DNA from: Promethearchaeota archaeon
Lineage (GTDB): Archaea; Asgardarchaeota; Lokiarchaeia; Sigynarchaeales; SOKP01
Reading direction: 5' to 3'
Assembly (NCBI GenBank): GCA_019058515.1
Contig: JAHPYY010000207.1
Coordinates: 1-18,158, forward strand
Length of the DNA stretch: 18,158 nucleotides
Shown piece by piece: positions 1 to 6,980 of the stretch (within the stretch, counting starts at the first letter, position 1; each line of letters starts with the position of its first letter). A program made the position numbers and the translations under genes. The notes beneath the pieces were generated by a model that had not been told where the DNA came from, made no database searches, and saw only the letters and a list, made by a program, of their open reading frames with translations.

Positions 1-208
1 CACTAGTGCACATGTGGCATTTAACGCACATATCTTCGCGATCCTCCACTACGGTACTTTCAGGCGAAGAGTCTTTATTTATGACTTTGTAAATCCCTCG
101 AAAGCACGCCTCTTCGCAGGAAAATTTCGTGCATTGATGACATTTATCTACATCAATATGATGAAAGGCATAGTGCTTAATATTCTTAGGTTGAGTTGCA
201 GTAGTCAT
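1..208 (-). CDS. 4Fe-4S ferredoxin-like protein, N-terminal part (cut by window start)
   Basis: Reading the minus strand from the ATG at 208 gives 69 residues with no stop, running off the window edge. Four cysteines, C23, C26, C31 and C35, are spaced CX2CX4CX3C (KCHQCTKFSCEEAC). A second group starts at C61, C64 and C67 (CVKCHMC). This is the usual layout of a polyferredoxin that binds two [4Fe-4S] clusters and passes electrons between redox enzymes in the cytoplasm. The CX4C spacing in the first motif resembles the Fe-S subunits of oxidoreductase complexes more than a simple ferredoxin, but the partner enzyme is not visible. The gene lies 65 bases downstream of the TPR gene on the same strand and could share its transcript. 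An in-frame stop at 236-238 limits upstream extension. No clear ribosome binding site is seen. Confidence 0.8.
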   Translation of the reverse strand, partial: MTTATQPKNIKHYAFHHIDVDKCHQCTKFSCEEACFRGIYKVINKDSSPESTVVEDREDMCVKCHMCTS

Positions 209-273
209 ACAAGCTAGATCTATTAAAACTTGCTTTTATCCCTTAAGGTTCTAAAAAATAAGATGTTAAAACT

Positions 274-1374
274 TCACACGAGTAGTTGATTTCCGCTAGA
301 GTGGTCTTCCTTAATAAAGACAAGCCTAGTTCCATCGAGTTCCGTCCGAAACTTTTGATTACCTAATCGTTCAAACACGCGGAATTTAATTTCGTTGTCG
401 TCGAATTCGAGTGTATCGTTTTTGAACTTAATATAATTAATTAAGTCTTCTATTTCAACCGAAAGCGAGATGTTGTAAAAAAAATTTAAAGCCATGTCGA
501 TATTATTCTCGAGAACGCTCCTTTTTTCGATGATACGCTTAGCGTTGAGCACTTTTACTCGTAGCTCTTTTATATCTTCGTAATCTTCGTCAATTTCAAT
601 TACTTTATTACAACAATTCAAGGCTTTTCTGTAATCTCGCCCTACATAGTAAGTTTCTGCCATTTGTTTCCAAATAGAACAATCTTCTATCTTTTCGTCG
701 AGTAGGGCGTTATATATCGTATTTAAATTAGAATAAGGCAGGTCGTATTTCCAATCAAGCTTTAAGGAGCGCTTCAGGTATTTTATAGCCTTTAAGTATT
801 CTTTTTTCAGGTAATACGCGTAACCAATGTTGTTGTGAGCCAATTCGTTATTAGGATCAAACTTTAACGCGGTTAGATACGATTCAATTGCATCGTCGTA
901 TTCTTCGAGATAACGATACGCTAATCCCAGATCGATCCAGTTGGCGGAGTTAATAGAATCGATCTCGAGCGCTCTTTTTAATAAATCGACGCTTTTCTGG
1001 TACTCTTCTCTGTTGTTATATATAGTGGTTAGGTTAACAAGAGGGAGTTCGTAAGCGGGATCTAACTCAAGAGATTTGACGTAATAATCGATAGCTTTGT
1101 CAACCTCCTCTTTACACTCGTACGCATATCCCACATTGTTAAGGGCAGTTTTGTTGTCTGGTTCAATTTCCAAAGCCTTGTTATAATAGTCTATAGCTTC
1201 GTCGTATTCTTCTTTGTACCTGTGAGAAAGGCCAATTCGGATTAATATGTCCGTGTTATCAGGCTCTTGGAGTAACGCTTCTTTGAATGTTTTAATGGCT
1301 TCGTCGTATCGGTTTTCGTCGTGGAGTATCTGTCCTCTTTTTAACAAATCGCTAACGCTTTCCTTAAAACTCAT
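274..1374 (-). CDS. Tetratricopeptide repeat (TPR) protein
   Basis: The product has 366 residues, mostly tandem 34-residue TPR units. At least six are clear, each with the family signature of an early small residue pair, a central tyrosine and a final proline (for example the ALEIEPDN and SLELDPAY endings). A less regular seventh or eighth unit contains the stretch YYVGRDYRKALNCCNKVIEID. TPRs form a superhelix that binds other proteins. The last 75 or so residues are not TPR: they look like a helix followed by short strands (from VEIEDLINYI onward) and could be a small winged-helix-like cap, which is a guess. I chose the ATG at 1374 over an upstream in-frame start at 1497, because the extra 41 residues are hydrophobic and not TPR-like and overlap a TATA-like box at 1404-1412. 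No membrane segment or signal peptide is seen from 1374. The partner is unknown. Confidence 0.9.
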   Translation of the reverse strand: MSFKESVSDLLKRGQILHDENRYDEAIKTFKEALLQEPDNTDILIRIGLSHRYKEEYDEAIDYYNKALEIEPDNKTALNNVGYAYECKEEVDKAIDYYVKSLELDPAYELPLVNLTTIYNNREEYQKSVDLLKRALEIDSINSANWIDLGLAYRYLEEYDDAIESYLTALKFDPNNELAHNNIGYAYYLKKEYLKAIKYLKRSLKLDWKYDLPYSNLNTIYNALLDEKIEDCSIWKQMAETYYVGRDYRKALNCCNKVIEIDEDYEDIKELRVKVLNAKRIIEKRSVLENNIDMALNFFYNISLSVEIEDLINYIKFKNDTLEFDDNEIKFRVFERLGNQKFRTELDGTRLVFIKEDHSSGNQLLV

Positions 1375-1403
1375 TTTTTGTTCGTTTGTACTTATTTTTG
1401 CTA

Positions 1404-1412
1404 TGTTTATAT
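1404..1412 (-). promoter_or_regulatory. Candidate TATA box of the TPR gene
   Basis: On the minus strand this reads CATATAAAC, about 30-38 bases before the ATG at 1374. That spacing fits an archaeal box A with a leaderless or very short-leader transcript, and it supports the shorter start of the TPR gene. The assignment rests on sequence only. Confidence 0.45.
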
Positions 1413-1590
1413 GTAGTTTATCGTCTATAAATTTATCTAAACAAAAAAAAAGGTATGAATTTGAGAAAGAGAACAGGTTCTGAAACCAAAAAGCCACAAT
1501 TGTTTACTTCTATAAAAAGTTAGTTTATATCTTAATTTTCTTTAAAGATAATATACTAAATTTAAACAATTACAGAATCATTGAATAGCG

Positions 1591-2265
1591 TTGAAGAGTG
1601 GAGCCATCAAGCTAAAAAACGTTAAGTTTGAGAAGTTAATGGAAGGAACGTTTTTGTCTCGACCAAATAGATTTACGAGCGAAATACGCTACAAAGAAAA
1701 GGTGTCTCTTGCGCATTTACACGATCCTGGAAGGTTAAAAGAGTTGCTAATAAAAGGGGCAACGGTTCTCTTCACGCATTCAAGCGGCAAATTGCCCTAC
1801 TATTTAAGGGCAGTTAAAACTTCAGATGAGTTGGTTCTTATAGATTCTTCTATCCACTCTAAAATCGCTGAGGAGATATTTCAATACATTCCAGAGCTAA
1901 CCTCCTTCAAGACAATAAAAAAAGAGGTGAAATTTGGAATAAGTAGAATTGACTTTTCTTTAGACAGTGTTCCTCTTGAAGTGAAGGGTTGCACATTAGT
2001 GATTAATAATGTAGCTCTTTTTCCTGATGCTCCAACCAAGCGGGGAACCAGACATGTTATGGAAATAATACATCACAAAGGCATTATTCTGTTTTTAATA
2101 TTCATGAAAGCCTAATATTTTTTACCGTTCGAAGCTATAGACATCCAATTCGCCTCAGCACTTTCTCAGGCGCGAAAAGTGGGAATAAAGATCATATGTG
2201 CGAGGATATGCTTCGATGGTGTTAATCTATATTACGAAGGAACCATTCCTTTAGGAGATTTTTAA
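1591..2265 (+). pseudogene. sfsA: SfsA family protein, interrupted by an in-frame TAA
   Basis: The first 174 codons match the SfsA family (sugar fermentation stimulation protein): an N-terminal RPNRF motif, HLHDPGRLKELL, and the SRIDF...LEVKGCTLV core with the PD-(D/E)XK-like acidic/EVK pattern, then ALFPDAPTKRGTRH. A TAA at 2113-2115 ends that frame. The same frame reopens at once and runs 49 more codons to a TAA at 2263-2265, matching the normal SfsA end: PFEAIDIQFASALSQARKVG, then a beta-rich tail ending PLGDF. The full frame would be 224 residues, near the usual size of about 230, so only one codon is wrong. The start is probably the TTG at 1591; an ATG at 1639 (residue 17) sits just before EGTFLSRPNRF. 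The family's role is debated (nucleic-acid binding or nuclease-like fold). The lesion could be a nonsense mutation or a base error. TAA makes pyrrolysine readthrough (UAG) unlikely. Confidence 0.85.
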
Positions 2266-2464
2266 AGATTAAAGTTTAAGTCAATAAAAGAGATATTTAT
2301 GGACTAAAAGTTTTTTGTAAAATTTATTAACTGATTTTTGGTTAATTCCCCCCTGTTTAAATAAAGCATAGAAATAAGTTTTAAATTACTAATTTAGCTA
2401 TATATTCATCAGAGAAATCTGTATAAATTAAAAAAAATCGAATTTTACATTATAGGTGAATAAA

Positions 2465-2782
2465 TTGAGTGGATTAAGTAAAGTAGAAGATAAGTTAACC
2501 TTGATGCCTGAAATTGTAGCTTGGGCGAATGACGAGAAAGAGAACTATCACATAGAAATAAAATTACCAGGAGTCGAGAAAGACACTATTAAGTTGAAAA
2601 TGCACGAAGACAGCTTTTTTATAAAGGGAGAATCCGAGTCAACTAATTACGTGGGAAGTTTCGCTCTCTGTTGCGATGTTACTCCTGAAAAAGCCAAGGC
2701 AGAATATAAAAATGGTTTGCTTAAAATTGACATACCCTTCAAAGATCCTATGGAAGGAGCTATAGACATTAAAATTGAGTAG
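2465..2782 (+). CDS. Small Hsp20/alpha-crystallin-like protein, copy 1
   Basis: This is a 105-residue protein made almost wholly of an alpha-crystallin-type domain, with strands around YHIEIKLPGV, DSFFIKGES and the family signature YKNGLLKIDIPF. Small heat-shock proteins of this family hold unfolded proteins in solution without using ATP; that role is inferred from the family. It lacks a long N-terminal arm. The end (IDIKIE) contains an I-X-I motif like the one used for oligomer contacts. I place the start at TTG 2465, because AGGTGA at 2454-2459 is an ideal ribosome binding site for it; the GTG at 2456 lies inside that site. It precedes copy 2 by 25 bases, so the two are probably cotranscribed. 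A Cys-Cys pair before the PEKAKA stretch is shared with copy 2. Confidence 0.75.
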   Translation: MSGLSKVEDKLTLMPEIVAWANDEKENYHIEIKLPGVEKDTIKLKMHEDSFFIKGESESTNYVGSFALCCDVTPEKAKAEYKNGLLKIDIPFKDPMEGAIDIKIE

Positions 2783-2798
2783 ATTAAAGCATATAAAA

Positions 2799-2803
2799 GG
2801 TGA
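2799..2803 (+). promoter_or_regulatory. Ribosome binding site GGTGA deciding the start of copy 2
   Basis: GGTGA sits four bases before the ATG at 2808. The same element precedes copy 1 (TTG 2465) and the first PDO gene (ATG 11613), matching the anti-Shine-Dalgarno end expected of archaeal 16S rRNA. Confidence 0.6.
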
Positions 2804-2807
2804 AATC

Positions 2808-3119
2808 ATGAGCGAACAAGAAATTGAGAAAATTTACGAGTCACCGGAGGTGTTTATGTATCCGGATGATGACCATGAAAATTACCACATTGAGATTACC
2901 ATGGTGGGGGTCGAGAAAGACACTATTAAACTGAAAATGCACGAAGACAGCTTTTTTGTCTCTGGAAAAGCGGATAATACAAACTACATTGGCTCATACG
3001 CAGTTTGCTGCCCAATCGAACCCGAAAAGGCTAAAGCTGCTTATAAAAATGGCATATTGAAAGTTGATGTGCCCTTTAAAGAACCTGAATTTAAAAATGT
3101 GGAAGTAAAAATCGAATAA
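2808..3119 (+). CDS. Small Hsp20/alpha-crystallin-like protein, copy 2
   Basis: The 103-residue product is a paralogue of the gene just upstream. It shares the identical 16-residue run VEKDTIKLKMHEDSFF, the Cys-Cys pair, and the signature AAYKNGILKVDVPFKEP. It ends in VEVKIE, again an I/V-X-I/V motif. The N-terminus (MSEQEIEKIYESPEVFMYP) differs from copy 1. The ATG at 2808 is supported by AAAAGGTGA ending five bases before it; an in-frame TTG at 2775 overlaps the upstream gene and has no such site. The predicted role is an ATP-independent holdase chaperone, possibly forming mixed oligomers with copy 1. The alternative is a CS/p23-like domain protein, as the fold is the same and the length is short. 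A T-rich tract follows the stop codon. Confidence 0.75.
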   Translation: MSEQEIEKIYESPEVFMYPDDDHENYHIEITMVGVEKDTIKLKMHEDSFFVSGKADNTNYIGSYAVCCPIEPEKAKAAYKNGILKVDVPFKEPEFKNVEVKIE

Positions 3120-3127
3120 TACCAATA

Positions 3128-3146
3128 TTTTTTTTTGTTCTTTTTT
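3128..3146 (+). terminator. T-tract terminator after the Hsp20 pair
   Basis: A run of nine T (3128-3136) and a second of six (3141-3146) begin nine bases after the stop of copy 2. No strong hairpin precedes them, which fits intrinsic archaeal termination on oligo-T. A further T12 run at 3194-3205 lies nearer the next gene. Confidence 0.55.
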
Positions 3147-3211
3147 ATTAACTAAATCAATTATAAGTTATTACTATTTTAAATCAAAATAAGTTTTTTT
3201 TTTTTAGAATT

Positions 3212-3240
3212 CCTTATTAAAGAGCTCTTCTTAAATAAGG
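3212..3240 (+). promoter_or_regulatory. Nested palindrome upstream of the Fe-S protein gene
   Basis: CCTTATT at 3212-3218 is mirrored by AATAAGG at 3234-3240, and a perfect 10-base palindrome, AAGAGCTCTT (3220-3229), lies between them. The element ends 17 bases before the ATG at 3258, where an operator or a 5' hairpin could control expression. No known binding protein is implied. Confidence 0.4.
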
Positions 3241-3257
3241 TAAAGGTTGACCTAATT

Positions 3258-4406
3258 ATGAGTGAGGACTCGTTAAAGTTTGATGTAGAGCCTGAAATAT
3301 ACCGCAAACTACAAAAACGCCTCGATAAATTTCCTATAGGCTATCCAGAAACGGAGTCGGGGGTTGAAATCCGCCTATTGAAACTCCTTTTTTCCCCAGA
3401 AGAGGCTCAAATTGCTATAAACTTGCGCCTTATTCCAGAACCACTGAAAAAAATATATCGTCGCGTGAAGAAGTACGGAATCACGAAGGAGCAGCTTAAA
3501 CAAACTCTCGATGAGCTGTATTTTAAAGGTTCCATAAGTAGAGGAACAGAGGAAGATGATTCAGGTGATTCAACTATAGTTTATAGTATCGCATTTTTAG
3601 CGATCGGGATGTTTGAATACCAAGTGAATCGCTTGACCAAAGAATTTTACGAAGATTTTGAATTGTACATGGACGAAGCTTTTCGAGACGAGGTTGCAAG
3701 TACGAAAATCAATCAAATTCGCACTATTCCCGTGGAAAAAAGCCTTACTCCAGAGCATATTGTCGCAACTTACGATCAGTTAAGAAAAATTATAGAAAAC
3801 GATGAAATAACAAATGGGAAAATAGCAGTTACGAATTGCGTGTGTCGACAAGGTAAAGATCTCCTCGGAGAGCCATGTAAACGAACTAATATGAGGGAAT
3901 TGTGTTTCACATTTGATACCGCGGCAGATCACGGCGTTGAAAAGAGTTATGCACGATACATATCAAAAGAAGAAGCTTTAAAAATTCTTGATAAGGCCCA
4001 AGAAGATGGATTAATTATCCAACCAGGAAACGCGAAAACGCCCGCGTTTATCTGTTGTTGTTGTGGTTGTTGTTGCGACATGATAACAAACATTAAAAAG
4101 CTTGAACGACCTTGGGATTTGTATCATACGAATTATTTCGCAGAAGTTGACGAAGAACTCTGTGTAGGATGTGGTACTTGCGTAGATCGTTGCCAATTAG
4201 ATGCAATTACTTTGGAGGATTTAGCTAAAATTGACCAAAATCTGTGCATTGGTTGTGGTAATTGCGTAGTATCGTGTTCTGAAGAAGCTATATCCCTTAA
4301 GAAAAAGCATGTTGAAGAAAAACCTCCAAAAACAATGACCAATCTTTATTTGAATATAATGAATAAGAAAGCTGAATTAAGAAGAGCTGAAAAAGGCACC
4401 AATTAA
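3258..4406 (+). CDS. Winged-helix, Cys-cluster and 2[4Fe-4S] ferredoxin-domain protein
   Basis: This 382-residue soluble protein has three parts. Residues 35-100 look like a helix-turn-helix or winged helix (ITKEQLKQTLDELYFKGSIS). Residues 190-275 carry a cysteine-rich module: NCVCR at C194/C196, C207, C216, then ICCCCGCCCD at 266-273 with seven cysteines in eight residues. Residues 302-340 form a bacterial-type ferredoxin domain, C302-x2-C305-x2-C308-x3-C312 and C330-x2-C333-x2-C336-x3-C340, for two [4Fe-4S] clusters; both fourth cysteines lack the usual following proline. Proteins of this layout occur in anaerobic archaea and bacteria without a settled function. A redox role, possibly regulatory, is inferred. 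The gene appears to stand alone. It is preceded by a nested palindrome and a T12 tract. The tail (residues 345-382) is basic and helical. Confidence 0.85.
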   Translation: MSEDSLKFDVEPEIYRKLQKRLDKFPIGYPETESGVEIRLLKLLFSPEEAQIAINLRLIPEPLKKIYRRVKKYGITKEQLKQTLDELYFKGSISRGTEEDDSGDSTIVYSIAFLAIGMFEYQVNRLTKEFYEDFELYMDEAFRDEVASTKINQIRTIPVEKSLTPEHIVATYDQLRKIIENDEITNGKIAVTNCVCRQGKDLLGEPCKRTNMRELCFTFDTAADHGVEKSYARYISKEEALKILDKAQEDGLIIQPGNAKTPAFICCCCGCCCDMITNIKKLERPWDLYHTNYFAEVDEELCVGCGTCVDRCQLDAITLEDLAKIDQNLCIGCGNCVVSCSEEAISLKKKHVEEKPPKTMTNLYLNIMNKKAELRRAEKGTN

Positions 4407-4436
4407 TTAAAAAAAGTAAAACTACTATTGACGCTG

Positions 4437-5034
4437 TTATTGTTTATTTTTTCTTCTATTTTCATTTTTTTGTATTATAAAAAGTAGTAATACTAAAGAA
4501 AACATACCGACCCAATAACCCCAAATCGTGAAGAGAACAGGAATCAAAACTGCTAAAAAAAAAGCACCTACTATCAGGAATATGATATCATAGTAGTAAG
4601 GTAATGTAATTAGTATTATTATAAATAATAAGATGGAAAGAAAAACAAATAGGAACGAATAAAAGGAGGGAAAAAGTAGGATTTATGTGATAAATGTTAA
4701 AGATATACAAAAGATCAGTAAGGAAATAAGGAATATCTGTATTTTCCAATATTGCTGATTATAAAATCGGATTAATCTTTCTAATAAGGCTATTTGTTCT
4801 CTATACGAATATAATAAACAGACAATAATAAAAAAAAACTATAACACAGATCATTGAAAGGAAAAACCCGTAAATCACATCCAATGTTGCGTTTTGGAGG
4901 GTTAAATTTATTACAACAATAATTAGAATCATTATCATCAATAAAATGAGAGATATAATGAATACTTTAATCGCTTTCTCATTGCGTTTTCTTGATTTCT
5001 CTATATGTTCTTGAATTTTATCCCTCCATTTCAT
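4437..5034 (-). pseudogene. Multi-span membrane protein gene, broken by a frameshift and a stop
   Basis: An ATG at 5034 opens a frame beginning MKWRDKIQEHIEKSRKRNEK (a charged N-terminus), followed by two hydrophobic helices, and it stops at 4801. Removing one base from the A9 run at 4830-4838 joins it to a frame that continues with a typical membrane-protein loop (YSYREQIALLERLIRFYNQQ) and another helix. A TAA at 4683-4685 then interrupts. The same frame resumes with at least three more hydrophobic segments and a basic tail (NENRRKNKQ), ending with TAA at 4437-4439. Repaired, it would be about 198 residues with roughly six or seven membrane spans. I do not recognise the family. Two lesions suggest a true pseudogene, but the homopolymer indel could be a sequencing error. 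The frame has no partner gene; its 3' end faces the Fe-S protein gene 30 bases away. Confidence 0.65.
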
Positions 5035-5170
5035 TCTCTAAGAAGTATCTTTATAGAAAGTTTGATCTCGCATTTCGTCTTTTACATAACATTTAAGAAT
5101 ATTTAAAGTCGAGGGATAATCTTCTATTTACATATAATTAATATCCTTATTGTATTGAGATATCTATTTT

Positions 5171-5416
5171 CTACTTTTCGAATGATTTCATTACTACATG
5201 AGTGTTTGATTCGATAATTCCATCAATTAAATCAATCTTATTTGAGAACACATCGAAAAGTTCCTCCGTACTATTAACTAAAATCGTCAGTATTAAATCG
5301 TAGTCGCCAGTAACAGACATAATTTTTTCCACTTGAGGAATTTGCTTCAATTCTTCTATTACTTTGTTAATAACGCTAATACCTAACTTACACATAACAA
5401 TGGCTTTTACGGTCAT
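5171..5416 (-). CDS. Stand-alone Lrp/AsnC ligand-binding (RAM) domain protein
   Basis: The 81-residue product is a complete RAM/ACT-like domain with no DNA-binding helix-turn-helix. It has the beta-alpha-beta-beta-alpha-beta pattern, starting VKAIVMCKLG, then a helix ending LKQIPQVEK, the family signature VTGDYDLIL, a second helix (TEELFDVFSNKI) and a last strand. In Lrp/AsnC proteins this domain makes dimers and octamers and binds amino acids. Free versions are common in archaea and may bind ligands or partner proteins. I chose the ATG at 5416; a TTG at 5434 overlaps the TGA of the upstream transporter gene and would add six residues. The gene directly follows a transporter that ends in a similar domain, which suggests the two proteins assemble or sense the same ligand. 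Confidence 0.85.
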   Translation of the reverse strand: MTVKAIVMCKLGISVINKVIEELKQIPQVEKIMSVTGDYDLILTILVNSTEELFDVFSNKIDLIDGIIESNTHVVMKSFEK

Positions 5417-5430
5417 GATATCTATTTCTC

Positions 5431-6747
5431 TCAATTACTTTTATAGATTTTATTAACAAATAGCATATCAACTTTTTTTATTTGAGGTAAACTTCGTAAT
5501 TTTTGATTTATTAATACATTAAAATCTTTAACTGAACTTATCCTAACATAAATTACAAAATCTCTTGTTCCTGTAATATATTCGACGCTCATTATCCCAT
5601 AAAATCTAAGAAGTTTTAAGGGTAATGTCGATACGCATCCTTTATCCGAGCTAATCAATAAGAACGCTTGTACAAGGTTTTTCGTTTCGTGTGCATATCT
5701 TAATACAATCGCTACTGCGATTAAAAAGATAACAATAATTAGAAAAGGAATCGGAAAGAACTCGTTAAGGAAAAATACCGCAATTAATAGTGAACTTAAA
5801 GGATCTATTAATTTTATAATACCCGCCCATTGACTATAGGTTAAATTGGGTGAATTCCAAAACACCTGAGCCGTGAATATTAACACATAAGGTAATATGG
5901 TGGAAAAAACTATTAAGAATAAAATTTCCCATCTGAAAGCAATTTGGTTTAATTCTGATATTTCCTGTAAGAAATTATGTACTTCTACAGATAAATCGCT
6001 ATGAATAGGGATAAATCCAACAATTAGTATAAATGGAAACATTAATCCTACTCCCAGCAAAAAGCATATTGCCATCTTCAAAAAGAGTCTCGGAATTTTG
6101 TATATCGCGTTGGTGTTAATAACGATAAGTTCTTCTTTTGAATAGGAATCTCGATTGATGAAAATCGTGAAAAAAGTCAAGGCTAACGTAAACAAGAAAA
6201 TATAGATTATGCTTTTTATTAAATTGTCGATTCCCTGCGAAAGGGCACTCTGAGCAGATATTAAAAACACAGTGCCGATAGTAAAAATGAGTAAGGTTAA
6301 ATAGAGAGCTTTAAACACATCTGATTTCTCGGAAGCTACGCCTTGTTCGTAAAACGCAATGAAAATCATGCTAAGCAAGTATCCTATTACCGTAAAGGCG
6401 ATATTCGATGTTTTCAAAGAGAGAAAATAAAACACGATAGTAAGAACTACTCCAAAAAAACCAAGGAAGGAATAGTAGTAGATATTCCGTAAATTGTAAA
6501 ACCTTTTATTTCGTTTTTTCAACAACCCAAATATTAGTTTAAATGAGAGCTTGTCATTTTTCGTGATATAATTGTTATAAAGGACAAAGAATAGAGAAAA
6601 GCAAAACAAGGTTACTCCCGATATTAAAAACCGTAACAGCAATATGGTAAAAATGGAAAATTCGTTAAGAATTCCCACTACTACGATGGGAACCAAACTC
6701 CACAGAATATTTGCGGCTACGAGATTAAGAATAAATTTGTTCTGCAT
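5431..6747 (-). CDS. EamA/DMT-family transporter with C-terminal RAM-like domain
   Basis: The 438-residue product is an integral membrane protein. It starts like EamA (drug/metabolite transporter) proteins: LVAANILWSLVPIVVVG, then LLLRFLISGVTLF. About ten hydrophobic helices are visible up to residue 350, including the second-half hallmark ending FFLNEFFPIPFLIIV. DMT carriers move small metabolites such as amino acids or nucleotides; the substrate here is unknown. Extra loops (about residues 60-90 and 135-175) make it longer than the usual 300. Residues 359-432 are soluble and match the RAM fold of the next gene: a first strand (AFLLISSDKG), a helix, then the ITGTRDFVIYV strand corresponding to VTGDYDLIL there, a second helix and a closing strand. 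The ATG at 6747 is directly followed by the first helix. Overlap or 14-base spacing with the next gene implies one operon. Confidence 0.85.
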   Translation of the reverse strand: MQNKFILNLVAANILWSLVPIVVVGILNEFSIFTILLLRFLISGVTLFCFSLFFVLYNNYITKNDKLSFKLIFGLLKKRNKRFYNLRNIYYYSFLGFFGVVLTIVFYFLSLKTSNIAFTVIGYLLSMIFIAFYEQGVASEKSDVFKALYLTLLIFTIGTVFLISAQSALSQGIDNLIKSIIYIFLFTLALTFFTIFINRDSYSKEELIVINTNAIYKIPRLFLKMAICFLLGVGLMFPFILIVGFIPIHSDLSVEVHNFLQEISELNQIAFRWEILFLIVFSTILPYVLIFTAQVFWNSPNLTYSQWAGIIKLIDPLSSLLIAVFFLNEFFPIPFLIIVIFLIAVAIVLRYAHETKNLVQAFLLISSDKGCVSTLPLKLLRFYGIMSVEYITGTRDFVIYVRISSVKDFNVLINQKLRSLPQIKKVDMLFVNKIYKSN

Positions 6748-6980
6748 TTTTTAAAAGGAGACAATCTTAACAATTTCGAAACAAATTCCGTTGATATTTC
6801 ATGTGAAAGATGTAAGAAAAATTTATTCTTCGTAATTTTTGTGTCAATTTGCTAGCTAAAACGGGATTTCTAGGATTTCTTTCTGATAAGGGGATGATAT
6901 ACATTTAAATTAAACTTTAACCAAATAAGATTTGCATGAAATTCATTGACTTGATTTAGCATAAAAATGAGGTTTCAATA

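Noticed and set aside
14..217. Plus-strand frame of 67 codons at the window start
   Set aside because: It is the antisense of the ferredoxin-like gene, whose cysteine spacing is far more convincing.
1375..1497. N-terminal extension of the TPR protein from an upstream start
   Set aside because: The translated segment is hydrophobic and not TPR-like, and it overlaps a TATA-like box at 1404-1412. The ATG at 1374 leads straight into the repeats.
2113..2115. Stop codon recoding (pyrrolysine) in sfsA
   Set aside because: Pyrrolysine uses UAG; this codon is TAA. No pyrrolysine genes are seen in the window.
3121..3257. Small RNA gene in the T-rich intergenic region
   Set aside because: T-tracts and the nested palindrome are better explained as terminator and promoter elements; no other conserved structure is seen.
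4011..4342. Minus-strand frames inside the Fe-S protein gene
   Set aside because: One is the complement of the cysteine cluster and gives a poly-Thr run; both are shadows with no family features.
6748..6980. tRNA or riboswitch in the divergent intergenic region before the GPH gene
   Set aside because: There is no cloverleaf, TTCGA-type loop or stable stem; only A/T-rich promoter-like sequence.
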